DNA of 44,168 nt. Source: Opitutales bacterium (GTDB taxonomy: Bacteria; Verrucomicrobiota; Verrucomicrobiia; Opitutales; UBA9783). Positions 6,422 to 15,359 of the stretch are shown here, in pieces. The position numbers and the translations under genes were made by a program. The stretch's first letter is position 1. Each line of letters opens with the position of its first letter. The DNA lies in contig JAGDCJ010000053.1 of NCBI GenBank assembly GCA_017958565.1, positions 1 to 44,168 of the forward strand, written 5' to 3'. Under the pieces are notes generated by a model that was given only the letters and a program-made list of their open reading frames with translations, did not search any database and was not told the origin of the DNA.

Positions 6422-7936
6422 ATGTTAAAAGAAAACATGAAAGATGCGCAAACGATCGAAAAAGAGAAAAGCTTTCATGTTGTTATGGAGAATTGCTTTG
6501 GAATTAAAAAATTAGATTATAAATTCAACTTTCAGAAGAGCCACGTTATTGTGATTTATGCCCATAATGGGGTTGGGAAAAGTTCATTTTGTAGAGCTTT
6601 TGAATGCTATCGAATTAAGGAAGTGATTCGCGATGAGGTAACGGCTGTGAAAGGTTCATTGACTATCAAGGGGTCTGTAGGCGAAGAGGTAAAAGAGAGT
6701 AGTATTACTGTTTGTCGCATGGATGATGAAAATTTGGAAGAAGCTTTCACAGCGTTAGATTTTATCAAAACGAAGTATGATGGGAAAACAGGGCAAGAGA
6801 AAAATATGATAGAAGTCCGAAAAAAGAAATTTGCGAAAATGGTGCAGGAAATGATGAAGCATTTCAATTTCCCATTTGCTATAGATAAGGAACAGGTTGG
6901 TTGTTTTGTAAAGAGGAATAAAATATATACACACGAAGAAATTTTTCCACATTTAAGCAAGGGTGAACAAACGGCATTTTGTTTTTTTAAAGCATATTAT
7001 CAAATGCTTGCGTTAAAATCTAAAGAATCTAAAAAAGGGGAAGAAAGTGAAAAAAAAAGGCTTATCCTCATCGATGATATTGCCGATATGTTCGATAGCC
7101 GAAATAGATTGGCGATGCTAGTGTATCTTCAAGAGAAGATAGAGGCAAATCCAAATTGTTATTGGATCATTTTTCCCCACAATTATGATTTTTACAGTAC
7201 ACTTTGCTCTCGTTTAGGCTTACATGGAAACAATCGGTTAGTGGCAAGGAAACAAAAGGAAAGTGGCGAAGTAGGTTTTTGCCCGATTCCTGAAAATCCT
7301 TTTCGATATTGGTGCCAAAAAGCTGGGCAAGAAGCGAAGGGAGGGGAAAGGGAATACATAGGCGATCAGTGTTTTTTATGTTTAATTCCGTTGGTACGGC
7401 AGTGGATTGCAACGACACAAAATACAAATGAGGGTAAACACAAAGAGTTGCTGACTCATTTGTTGCACTATTTTAAAGTTGGAGGTAAGAGAGGTACGGA
7501 AGAAATTACTTGTGATGAGGTTATAGAAGTTTTACAGCGTTATGTAACGTGTAATAACGAGAAGATTAATCTCAAGGAAACCGTATGGGAACTATTGAAC
7601 CGTACATGTGATCAGATTGTAAGTAATAGGTTATTAACACTGGAGGATGAAATGGTTTTAGCGATGGCTATCCGTTTAAAAGCGGAGAAATTCATGATAA
7701 ACGAAGGATGTAAACCGACGAACCTCAATCGAACACGAAACTTGTTTGAGGGATATAAACAGAAGAAGCCTCAGTCTAAAAAGACTCAGACGTTGCGTGC
7801 GGTTGTTACAATTTTACCGGATTTTATTCACTGTAATGCATTTTTTTACGAACCGCTGATAGATTTGGATGGTTCAGAATTGCTAGAGCTTTATCAAAAG
7901 GTAAAAGATTTAAGGAGCAAGAAAACTAGAAAATAG
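6422..7936 (+). CDS. AAA_13/RloC-like ATPase, possible defence protein
   Basis: A 504-residue ABC-type ATPase without membrane segments. Walker A is YAHNGVGKSS (46-55), the signature LSKGEQ lies at 178-183, Walker B LILIDDI at 214-220, the D-loop at MFDSRNR, and an HNYDFYSTL segment at 253-261. That last segment and the NGVGKSS form are typical of the AAA_13 family, which includes RloC/PrrC-type anticodon nucleases and other abortive-infection ATPases. Only about 125 residues separate Walker A from the signature, so the long coiled coil of RloC or SMC proteins is absent. The 230-residue C-terminal part is Lys/Cys-rich and shows no nuclease motif I recognise. It lies beside a tRNA pair, is more AT-rich than its neighbours, and its 3' end overlaps mlaD by 11 bases, all suggesting acquisition. 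The defence role is inferred. Confidence 0.7.
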   Translation: MLKENMKDAQTIEKEKSFHVVMENCFGIKKLDYKFNFQKSHVIVIYAHNGVGKSSFCRAFECYRIKEVIRDEVTAVKGSLTIKGSVGEEVKESSITVCRMDDENLEEAFTALDFIKTKYDGKTGQEKNMIEVRKKKFAKMVQEMMKHFNFPFAIDKEQVGCFVKRNKIYTHEEIFPHLSKGEQTAFCFFKAYYQMLALKSKESKKGEESEKKRLILIDDIADMFDSRNRLAMLVYLQEKIEANPNCYWIIFPHNYDFYSTLCSRLGLHGNNRLVARKQKESGEVGFCPIPENPFRYWCQKAGQEAKGGEREYIGDQCFLCLIPLVRQWIATTQNTNEGKHKELLTHLLHYFKVGGKRGTEEITCDEVIEVLQRYVTCNNEKINLKETVWELLNRTCDQIVSNRLLTLEDEMVLAMAIRLKAEKFMINEGCKPTNLNRTRNLFEGYKQKKPQSKKTQTLRAVVTILPDFIHCNAFFYEPLIDLDGSELLELYQKVKDLRSKKTRK

Positions 7937-8876
7937 CGCTTGCAGCGGCTCCTACAGCGGTAATCGGTCCCGAGTTCGAAACGCTATTGACCGCGCTGTC
8001 GACTTTATCGATGGCTGCTTCGGCTTTTTTGTACAACGTATCATCGGAAATGATTCGTCCCAGCGTGCTTTTTTCATTGTTGAGGCGTTCCGAAAATTCA
8101 CGCAGGTTTTTCGTTAGCTCGTCGAAAGATTGCGCCATTTGCGGATCGTAGATCATTTTCCCAATGATCCCGTTCCCTTTTTGAATTTCTTGAGAAATTT
8201 GGTGAAACGATTGGAGCGTGTCGGATAAGTTTTGGTAACAGTCTTCTTCAAAAATGAATTTCCCCAACGTCCCACCCCCTTGGGAGATTTTTTCGGTAAT
8301 GTGGGAGCAATTGTCGACAATTTGATCCAATTTTTGGCGGTTCTCGTGGAAAAATTCGCCGATTTCTTGAAAAAGGCTCAAGCGATTTTTTTCAGAAGGA
8401 TTAGGGTCGAATCCCGATAAAATTCGATCCAGTCGATCGCCAATCGAACCAAACTTTTGAACCATCGATCCGATATCGAAGGGGGTTTGTGTACGCAAGC
8501 TTCCGTTCGGCGGAATTGCGGTCGATGAATTTCCCGGTACAATCGAAATGTATTGAGCGCCTAATAGGCCGGCCATCGAAATCGTTGCGATCGAATCGGA
8601 GGGAATGGCAAATTTTTTATCAATGCTCAAAATGGCAACGGCTTTGTTGTGTTGAATTGCGGTATTGGTTACATTCCCAATACAAATACCGGCCATTCGA
8701 ACATCGTCGCCTAATTGTAACTGCTTCAGATCATCGAAGGTGGCTTGAATTGTGTACTGCTGAGTGGATTTACTTTGAAACGAAATTTGGTGAAGCGCGC
8801 TATAGACGACCCATAGGAGGCCGAGGCCGAAAAACGTAAAAAGAAAGACACGAAGGGTATCGTAAGAATGTTTCAT
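7926..8876 (-). CDS. mlaD: MlaD-like MCE-domain lipid-transport protein
   Basis: Substrate-binding component of an Mla-type ABC system that moves phospholipids between inner and outer membrane. It has 316 residues with one N-terminal membrane anchor (VFLFTFFGLGLLWVVYSAL) and an MCE domain at roughly 40-115 containing DDVRMAGICIGNV and MAGLLGAQYISIVPG. A long periplasmic helical tail follows with repeated IIGKMIYD / TLGRIISDD-like elements. E. coli MlaD is only about 183 residues, so the tail is extended, as in many non-proteobacterial MCE proteins. Its ATG overlaps the mlaF stop as ATGA, showing translational coupling. It is the last gene of the operon rseP - WPxF protein - mlaE - mlaF - mlaD. 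Confidence 0.9.
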   Translation of the reverse strand: MKHSYDTLRVFLFTFFGLGLLWVVYSALHQISFQSKSTQQYTIQATFDDLKQLQLGDDVRMAGICIGNVTNTAIQHNKAVAILSIDKKFAIPSDSIATISMAGLLGAQYISIVPGNSSTAIPPNGSLRTQTPFDIGSMVQKFGSIGDRLDRILSGFDPNPSEKNRLSLFQEIGEFFHENRQKLDQIVDNCSHITEKISQGGGTLGKFIFEEDCYQNLSDTLQSFHQISQEIQKGNGIIGKMIYDPQMAQSFDELTKNLREFSERLNNEKSTLGRIISDDTLYKKAEAAIDKVDSAVNSVSNSGPITAVGAAASAIF

Positions 8877-9646
8877 ACTAGAAAAGAAGGAAATTGAGGA
8901 TGTTCCAGGTTTACGCGAGGATTGAGAAAGTTTTTAATAAATGCGTTGTTCGATTGAAATAACGTTTCGGGCGTATAAATTGTATCCATGGTTCCATTTT
9001 GCAGCACGCCGATGTGATGTCCAATCGTTTTTGCTAATAAAATATCGTGAGAAGAAACAACGGTTGTAATTCCCAAATGTCGATTGACGTAGCCAATGAG
9101 TTCGATAATCGAGGAAGCGGTCAATAAATCCAACTCGGAAGTCGGCTCATCGAACAGCAAGACATCTGGTTCCATCAACAGCCCGCGTGCTAAAGCAACC
9201 CGTTTTTTCATACCTCCGGATAACGAAGAAGGCATTTGTTTTTCGATTCCCTGTAAACCCAGCAAGTTTAGAACGTGCGTAATGCGCTTCTCGATTTCTG
9301 CTTCCTTGCAAATTTGGCGTTCGCGGAAATACAGTGCTAGGTTATCAAAAATGGAGAGCGAGTTAAACAACGCGCCGGCTTGGAAAACAAGCCCAAGAAC
9401 ATACCGGTTGCTCTTTTTTACCTGTTTGAGCGGAAGATCGTTGATGTAAATTTCTCCGGACGTGGGTTGATCCAATCCCGAAAGCAATTTTAACAGGACG
9501 CTCTTTCCGGTCCCGCTGGGGCCCATGATGATGAAAATTTCTCCGGGTTGTACCGTAAAGCTTAAGTTTTGCAGCACGGCCTTTTTCGCAAACGTTTTCG
9601 TTACTTGTTTGACGCAAATGCGAACCGCTGATTTCTTTTCACCCAT
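8873..9646 (-). CDS. mlaF: MlaF-like ABC transporter ATPase
   Basis: Cytoplasmic ATPase of the Mla lipid transporter, 257 residues. Walker A is MGPSGTGKSVLLK, the Q-loop is in LGLVFQAGALF, the signature is SLSGGMKKRVALARGL, and Walker B is DVLLFDEPTSELD, followed by the switch histidine in VVSSHD. The SGGMKKRVALARG wording is characteristic of MlaF/Ttg2A. It lies 58 bases downstream of mlaE and overlaps mlaD. No MlaB STAS-domain gene is present, so the complex may lack it or encode it elsewhere. Confidence 0.93.
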   Translation of the reverse strand: MGEKKSAVRICVKQVTKTFAKKAVLQNLSFTVQPGEIFIIMGPSGTGKSVLLKLLSGLDQPTSGEIYINDLPLKQVKKSNRYVLGLVFQAGALFNSLSIFDNLALYFRERQICKEAEIEKRITHVLNLLGLQGIEKQMPSSLSGGMKKRVALARGLLMEPDVLLFDEPTSELDLLTASSIIELIGYVNRHLGITTVVSSHDILLAKTIGHHIGVLQNGTMDTIYTPETLFQSNNAFIKNFLNPRVNLEHPQFPSFLV

Positions 9647-9704
9647 GCTAACTAGATTGTACCATGTTTTGGCAAAAGTATCGATGATCCACGAATGTGC
9701 ATTG

Positions 9705-10448
9705 TTACAAGAGAAGCTTAGAAACGAAATAATCGCAAGTGAGAATGGCGATCATCGTTTGTACCAGCGTACTCGTGACCGAGGTACCAATTTCTCGAGG
9801 ACCACCTTTAGTTTGAAGGCCGATGGAACAGCTGACAAAGATAATGATCAACGCAAATAATTCCCCTTTCAACAAACCGCCGTGAATGCTTTCCATGTTG
9901 ACGAATTTTTTTAAACTGCGCCAATACATATTCCCTGTAGAATGAATGACGTCGACGGATTCCACAACAAGCCAACCTCCTAACCAGCCGAGAACATTTG
10001 CAAACATGGTTAAAAAAGGCATCATGAATAAGCCACCAACCACGCGCGGCATCACGAGCAATCGTACCGGAGAAAGGTTCATCGTTTTGAGTGCATCAAT
10101 TTCTTGGTAGACAGACATGGAGGCTAATTCTGCTGTAATCGAGGATCCAATGCGGCCGGTGAGTAGAAAGGCAGTCATTAAAGGGCCCAATTCGCGGCAC
10201 ATGGAAAGGCCCACAATGCTTCCGATAAAATTTTGCGCACCGGGGATCTTATTGAGGCTATAGCCTGTTTGAAGGGCCAAAATTCCTCCCATAAAAATGC
10301 TTAAGATTCCAACAATCGGTAGGGTTTGATAGCCCATATTACAGCTGTGCCGCATGCATCGTTCCCATTGAAGAGGTAAAAAGCGTAGCTCGCGTATCGT
10401 TTGCACAAACAAGATGCCGGCATAATACCAATCTTTTAGTACGTTCAT
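9705..10448 (-). CDS. mlaE: MlaE-like ABC transporter permease
   Basis: Inner-membrane permease of the Mla phospholipid transporter, 247 residues. It has the family core VGILSIFMGGILALQTGY, the conserved RELGPLMTAFLLTGRIGSS segment and the EIDAL motif of the coupling helix. Several hydrophobic helices follow. The start is taken at the ATG 10448, which overlaps the stop of the upstream gene as ATGA; a longer in-frame extension to 10511 lies inside that gene and is not part of the family. Confidence 0.93.
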   Translation of the reverse strand: MNVLKDWYYAGILFVQTIRELRFLPLQWERCMRHSCNMGYQTLPIVGILSIFMGGILALQTGYSLNKIPGAQNFIGSIVGLSMCRELGPLMTAFLLTGRIGSSITAELASMSVYQEIDALKTMNLSPVRLLVMPRVVGGLFMMPFLTMFANVLGWLGGWLVVESVDVIHSTGNMYWRSLKKFVNMESIHGGLLKGELFALIIIFVSCSIGLQTKGGPREIGTSVTSTLVQTMIAILTCDYFVSKLLL

Positions 10449-11872
10449 AACATTTTTATATCTTTGGGCTTGTTTTTGTGAGAACGGATGGGAATCCAAA
10501 ACAAACGCCAAGAAGGTTTGTTCCCTATTTTCTTATATTCCAACAGGCCTTTCAATAGCGAAAAGCATTTTTCTTGCCGTGTATGGGTGTAACGCAGCAG
10601 GAACAGCCATCGCAAATCCACTTCGTGGGTGTTTTGGCATCGGTACTCCTGAAAGGTGTTGAATAAAAAGCTTTGTCGAATCGAAGGACCGTCTTCTTCG
10701 TATCGAAAAAGATTGAATAAGGGTGCGTAAATATCCCGCATACGCGCATGATTTTGGAAAAACACCTCGAAAGGACTGAGCATTTGCATTTGTTTGCGTC
10801 CTTGCCCATTATCCCAATAGCTGTAAAATGGCCAAAAGTGCGTTTTACTTCCTAAAAAACGTTTCGAAGGATAAGCAAATTGCTCTTGATGCCAAAACAA
10901 GAAATACAAAGCTTGCTCTTGGTAAATATCTACCGCACCTTCTCGCCATCGTTGTTCCTTGATCAATGGCCAAAAATACCAAGTTTTGCTGCGATGTTTT
11001 TTTTGAGAATATGTGTAAAAAGGGGCCCATCGATTCACATTGCGTTGCTCGCCTTTCCCTTGTACCCAAAGTGGCCATAAAATGCGATGTTCTTCGTAAT
11101 TTGGTTGCGATTCCCAGCGGTGCCCAAAAAACGGCCAAAAAATGCTGACATCTCTTACATTCGGTTTTTCTTCGTACGCGTAAAAGGGCAAAAATCCTTT
11201 TCGAACGTGTTGCGTTTTGAAAAAACGATGATCGTAACCGAGAGGCCATAAAAAGTAGCGAAGATCTTTTTCCGGGCTGCGGAAATGGCCGCCGATTGGA
11301 TAGAACGCGAAGCCAGATGTTTTCCCTTTGCGCAAATTGATGAGGGGGTATGGGAACCAATGATTGGTTTCATTCGGCTTTTGGGTTCGAACGTACAACG
11401 GCCAACCGCACCAATCGGTTTGCTGCTTTCCAAAAAAATTTTTTACCGTTCCGCCGATTGGCCACAACGCTTTATAATCGGAGCCACCATAGCCTTGTTG
11501 ATAAAAATAAAACGGGAACAGTTGAATGTTTTGTTTGATCGAAGATTCATCGGTTTGTCGATCGTAACGGAGGAGGGAAAACAGGCAATATCCATGACGA
11601 TGTTGTGGTTCTCGAATCTCTTGCCCAAAAGGATATAAAAACGTATTTTCAATTTTCTGCGGCTCTTCGTAACGGGCGATGAAGGGTCGTACAAAGAACG
11701 CTTTTTCTCGTGTTTCGAGCAAAGGATAAAAGGTTTGCTTGGGAGGAATCGAAGCGCGGTTTTCAGCGATTGTTTGGTTGGAAGCCTCGTGATCTTGAGC
11801 GAAAAGCGCAAGAGTGCACCCGCTAAAGTACCATCCGAAAAGGAGCAAAAGGTAGAGAGCAATTCGGTTCAT
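10445..11872 (-). CDS. Exported WPxF-repeat protein of unknown function in the Mla operon
   Basis: 475 residues with an N-terminal hydrophobic signal; a Cys at FSGC could be a lipidation site, though the lipobox is weak. The mature part is full of aromatic beta-type repeats: LWPIGG, GWPLY, FYPIGG, LWPLGY, FWPFFG, LWPLW, FWPLI and FWPFYS, spaced roughly 20-50 residues apart and separated by charged loops. This suggests a beta-propeller, beta-solenoid or outer-membrane-associated fold. I do not recognise a named family. It sits between rseP and mlaE and overlaps mlaE by ATGA, so it is almost certainly co-translated with the lipid transporter. A role as an outer-membrane partner of the Mla system is plausible but unproven. 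Confidence 0.75.
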   Translation of the reverse strand: MNRIALYLLLLFGWYFSGCTLALFAQDHEASNQTIAENRASIPPKQTFYPLLETREKAFFVRPFIARYEEPQKIENTFLYPFGQEIREPQHRHGYCLFSLLRYDRQTDESSIKQNIQLFPFYFYQQGYGGSDYKALWPIGGTVKNFFGKQQTDWCGWPLYVRTQKPNETNHWFPYPLINLRKGKTSGFAFYPIGGHFRSPEKDLRYFLWPLGYDHRFFKTQHVRKGFLPFYAYEEKPNVRDVSIFWPFFGHRWESQPNYEEHRILWPLWVQGKGEQRNVNRWAPFYTYSQKKHRSKTWYFWPLIKEQRWREGAVDIYQEQALYFLFWHQEQFAYPSKRFLGSKTHFWPFYSYWDNGQGRKQMQMLSPFEVFFQNHARMRDIYAPLFNLFRYEEDGPSIRQSFLFNTFQEYRCQNTHEVDLRWLFLLRYTHTRQEKCFSLLKGLLEYKKIGNKPSWRLFWIPIRSHKNKPKDIKML

Positions 11873-11895
11873 TTGCGTACCGTTTTCGAAAGGTA

Positions 11896-13596
11896 CTATT
11901 TTAACGCAGTCGGTATCTGCAATTTTTCGAAACGTTGCTGGGTGGCTTCCTTTTCAAGATCGCCTTGCCAACGCCGTAAATCGAAAAAAATCACGTAGGC
12001 CATGAATCCCAAAAACAACATCACAAAGAGGTTTTGGACACCAAGGACCATGGTTTGTGGAAGCGGTTTCTTTCGCAGTTTTTCAAAAATCGCAAATACA
12101 ATATGACCGCCATCGAGTACGGGGATGGGAAGCAGGTTGAGAATCGCCAGGTTAATATTCAGGATCACCATAAACCAGATTAAACGTCGAAAATCGTCGA
12201 TAGAAAATCGATGCAGAAGGCGCATGATGCCAGGCGCTCCCATTAAGTGCTGCATTTTGACATCGGAATGGCGATCCAGGAGGCACGTGAGTGTTTCAAA
12301 GGTAGACGCGATTGCCTGCCGAAATTGATGGAAGGGGGTCTCATGGGTGGTAACCGTTGGTTGTCCGAAGGCAATTCCTACGCGTTGGACCGTTTCCATC
12401 GGATGGAAGGTAAGATTGTAGGGTTCATTTGGAATGACCGCTAATTTGTGTTGCCCGTTGGTTTCGATGGTGAGTATAATCGCTCGTTCCGTCGTGTGTT
12501 GAAAACATTCCGATAAGGTTTGAAGATCGTGGACGCGCATTCCATTACAAGCGATAATTTTCCCTTCTTGTGGAAAAGTGGCAAATCGTTCGCCGCTGGC
12601 ATGTAGCAGTTTTACGCTTCCATTTTCCTCGTACACATCCAAAAAATTGGTAGAGGTTCCGTAGCGAAACCATGGGTATTGGTAGGGCTTTGATTGAGTT
12701 CGGCAAAGGACGGGAAACCGTTCTCCGTTTCGTTCGACGAAAAAGGTGACCTGCGTCGGTTTGGTTTGATTGAGGTAATCGCGCAGGTCGACCACCGAAT
12801 ACAAAGGAATTTCGTCCACTTGCAACAAGCGATCCCCTTTTTGTAGTCCGCAAAGCTCAGCAGGCGAACCGGGTTCAAAGGCTTCAACAATCAGATCTTG
12901 TTTTGGAGCCATAATCCCGCTGAAGCGAATTTGATCGCCGCTCACAGAATTGGTTTGAATGCGCATTAACGATAAAGTGGTGTTGCGAATTTCTCCGTTC
13001 CGTCGATAGGTAATCGTCACTTGCGGCTGATTTTCTTTCCCATGCCCCGAGCCTAAAATGATGCGTTTTTCAATTTCTGAAAAAGAGGTAATGGGGACTT
13101 GATCGATGGCTAAAATTTCATCGCCTTTGTGCAAGCCTGCTTTGGCTGCTGGAGTTTCTACCCCTTCGTATTGGGGCAAAATATACCCAATTTCTCGCGT
13201 TTTTTCTTGTGCAGGGGTTCGAAGGCCCACAACCCATAGCAAGCAAGCGAGCAGGAAAGCAAAGAGAAGGTTGAAAACGGCGCCCATCACCGCAACCAAG
13301 GTTTTATCGATAAAACCAAGCGGTTGTAAAGATTCGGAGGATTTCCCTTCTAAAATGGGAATTTCTCCCATTTGAGGAAGCGCTACGTAGCCGCCGAGTG
13401 GAAGCAAAGAAATGCAATAGGTTGTTTCTCCTCGTTTCCAAGAGAACAGGCTTGGCCCAAAACCAATCGAAAACTTTGGTACGTGCAATCCGCGTTTTTT
13501 TGCGATCCAAAAATGGCCGAATTCATGAATAAAAATCGAGCTGCCAAAAAAGAACAGCATCCAAAAGCATCCCCATACATTCCAGAAAGTGGACAT
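11896..13596 (-). CDS. rseP: RseP/site-2 intramembrane zinc metalloprotease
   Basis: Membrane protease of 566 residues that cleaves transmembrane substrates such as anti-sigma factors and remnant signal peptides. Zinc ligands are in HEFGH within the first membrane helix and in the C-terminal NLLPIPVLDGGH motif. Two PDZ-like regions lie between them, seen in PAAKAGLHKGDEILAI and SPAELCGLQKGDRLLQVDE. It is longer than E. coli RseP (450), mainly by the enlarged periplasmic part. It is first in an envelope operon. A possible promoter lies upstream at 13609-13636 and AGAAG precedes the ATG. Confidence 0.94.
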   Translation of the reverse strand: MSTFWNVWGCFWMLFFFGSSIFIHEFGHFWIAKKRGLHVPKFSIGFGPSLFSWKRGETTYCISLLPLGGYVALPQMGEIPILEGKSSESLQPLGFIDKTLVAVMGAVFNLLFAFLLACLLWVVGLRTPAQEKTREIGYILPQYEGVETPAAKAGLHKGDEILAIDQVPITSFSEIEKRIILGSGHGKENQPQVTITYRRNGEIRNTTLSLMRIQTNSVSGDQIRFSGIMAPKQDLIVEAFEPGSPAELCGLQKGDRLLQVDEIPLYSVVDLRDYLNQTKPTQVTFFVERNGERFPVLCRTQSKPYQYPWFRYGTSTNFLDVYEENGSVKLLHASGERFATFPQEGKIIACNGMRVHDLQTLSECFQHTTERAIILTIETNGQHKLAVIPNEPYNLTFHPMETVQRVGIAFGQPTVTTHETPFHQFRQAIASTFETLTCLLDRHSDVKMQHLMGAPGIMRLLHRFSIDDFRRLIWFMVILNINLAILNLLPIPVLDGGHIVFAIFEKLRKKPLPQTMVLGVQNLFVMLFLGFMAYVIFFDLRRWQGDLEKEATQQRFEKLQIPTALK

Positions 13597-13608
13597 ACTA
13601 CTTCTTCT

Positions 13609-13636
13609 ACTATAATTTTTTTCTTTCTAAGCGCAA
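13609..13636 (-). promoter_or_regulatory. Candidate promoter of the rseP operon
   Basis: On the minus strand TTGCGC is followed after 16 bases by TATAGT, with the rseP ATG 12 bases further on. The -10 box matches consensus at five of six positions. It lies in the divergent gap before the DJ-1/M42 gene. Confidence 0.5.
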
Positions 13637-13717
13637 CGTTATTGTGTATGGGAAACATTTTTTCCCTAACGAGACAAAAATCTTGCGTTGAGAGAAAAAC
13701 TTTTTCATCATAAAGTC

Positions 13718-15355
13718 ATGAAGAGCATTGCCGTTTTAGTTGCATTATTTCCCAATTTTGAAGCCACCGAAATGGTGGTTCCGACCGATTTATTGCGTCG
13801 AGCAAACGTGACGGTGGTAACCGCTAGCTTGGGCCGTTCATTAGAAGTGAAAGCTTCGCCAAATTTGCTCCTGAAAGCCGATCGATTGTTCAATCGTTCC
13901 TTGGATCTTGATGCATTTGATATGCTCCTGATTCCAGGAGGGCCTGGGTTGTTTGATATCCAGGGAAATGAGGCGCTAGTATCCGCTGTCAAACATTTTC
14001 ATGAGAAAAAGAAGTGGGTTGCAGCGATTTGTGCCGCTCCCTTGGTGTTGAAAAACGCTGGTTGTTTGCCAAAGCGTTTTACTTGTCACTCCTGTGTCGC
14101 GGAAGAATTACAGTGTTCATCGACGGACAGTGCTGTTGTGGATGAAAAAGAAAAAATCATTACCGGACGTGGTCCAGGAGCGGTTTTCCCGTTTGCTTGG
14201 GCACTGATCGAACGCTTGACAGATGCGCAGACCGTTTTACAATTAAAGCGAGGAATTCATGAACCAGAAAAGGAAGAAAATCCTATGAGTGCAAAAAAGC
14301 AAGGGAAGGCCAGTTCGTTTCTTCTTGATTTATTGAAGGCATCGTCTCCGTCCGGGTATGAGAATGAAGCGCAGGCGGTTATTGAAAAGTATGTAGCGCC
14401 GGTTGCCGAATCGATGCAAAAAGATACCATGGGAAACAGGATTGCAACGATTCATGCAAAAGGCTCCCCGCGGGTGTTGCTCAGCGGGCATATGGATGAA
14501 ATCGGATTGATTATTACGCGGGTGGATGAGAAAGGATTTTTATTTTTTGAAACGATCGGTGGGCATGATCCAAGTTTAATTTTGGGGCAAAAAGTGCGTA
14601 TTTTGACCAAAAATGGGCATGTGTATGGTATGGTGGGTCGCCGGGCGGTTCATTTGTTAAAAGCAGAAGAACGTAAGCAAGTCCCCGAAATTTCTTCCAT
14701 GCATATTGATATTGGGGCCAAAGATAAAAAAGAAGCGTTGAAATTGGTGGCCATTGGAGATGCGGCGGTCTTTGATAACGAGCCGTTCTTGATGGGAGAC
14801 GATTATATTTGCGCGCGCGGCTTAGATGATCGTGTAGGTACGTATGTTGTACAAGAGGTTTTACGCCGCTTATCCGGTGTCAAGATGGATGCTGCTTTAA
14901 TAGCGGTTTCTAGCACGCAAGAAGAGGTGGGGCTTCGTGGTGCAAAACCGGCTGCTCATGGCGTAAATCCGGATGTAGGAATTGCGGTGGATGTTGGGCA
15001 TGCAACCGATTTCCCGAATAGCGGAGGAGAAAAAATTGGTGAATTTCACCTGGGGAAAGGGCCGGTGATTACGCGCGGTCCGAATATTTGTCCAAAGGTT
15101 TTCGAGGGATTAAAGGCTTGTGCAGAACGCAATAAAATTCCATATCAATTGGAAGCGCAAGGGGGAGTGACTGGAACGGATGCATGCGTGATACAAACCA
15201 CGAAAAAAGGAGTGGCAGCGGGTTTGGTAAGCCCCTTGGTGCGTTATATGCATGGTCCTTTGGGAGTGGCTTCGTTGCAAGATATCGAGTGGACCGTTCA
15301 ATTGCTGGTGGAGTATATCAAAAGTTTGAAAGCATCAGATTCTTTCGAATGGTAG
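13718..15355 (+). CDS. DJ-1/YajL domain fused to an M42 glutamyl-aminopeptidase
   Basis: One uninterrupted 545-residue frame joins two complete enzymes. Residues 1-189 are a DJ-1/PfpI domain of the YajL type: nucleophile Cys105 in AAICAAP, the EATE glutamate region near residue 15, and GRGPGAVFPFA near the end. Residues 190-545 are an M42 metallopeptidase with every expected metal ligand: GHMDE, GLDDRVG, STQEEVG (catalytic Glu), VDVGHATD and MHGP. DJ-1 proteins deal with carbonyl or oxidative damage, and M42 enzymes remove N-terminal residues from peptides in large cytosolic assemblies. The junction contains an in-frame ATG at 14285 with AAGGAAG 8 bases upstream, so the 356-residue peptidase could also be made alone. 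The start at 13718 is chosen because the family begins there. Confidence 0.9.
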   Translation: MKSIAVLVALFPNFEATEMVVPTDLLRRANVTVVTASLGRSLEVKASPNLLLKADRLFNRSLDLDAFDMLLIPGGPGLFDIQGNEALVSAVKHFHEKKKWVAAICAAPLVLKNAGCLPKRFTCHSCVAEELQCSSTDSAVVDEKEKIITGRGPGAVFPFAWALIERLTDAQTVLQLKRGIHEPEKEENPMSAKKQGKASSFLLDLLKASSPSGYENEAQAVIEKYVAPVAESMQKDTMGNRIATIHAKGSPRVLLSGHMDEIGLIITRVDEKGFLFFETIGGHDPSLILGQKVRILTKNGHVYGMVGRRAVHLLKAEERKQVPEISSMHIDIGAKDKKEALKLVAIGDAAVFDNEPFLMGDDYICARGLDDRVGTYVVQEVLRRLSGVKMDAALIAVSSTQEEVGLRGAKPAAHGVNPDVGIAVDVGHATDFPNSGGEKIGEFHLGKGPVITRGPNICPKVFEGLKACAERNKIPYQLEAQGGVTGTDACVIQTTKKGVAAGLVSPLVRYMHGPLGVASLQDIEWTVQLLVEYIKSLKASDSFEW

Positions 15356-15359
15356 CTCT

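Noticed and set aside
10845-11862. Minus-strand frames of 171, 92 and 139 residues within the WPxF-repeat gene
   Set aside because: Off-frame shadows; the 475-residue frame has a signal peptide, regular repeats and a coupled neighbour.
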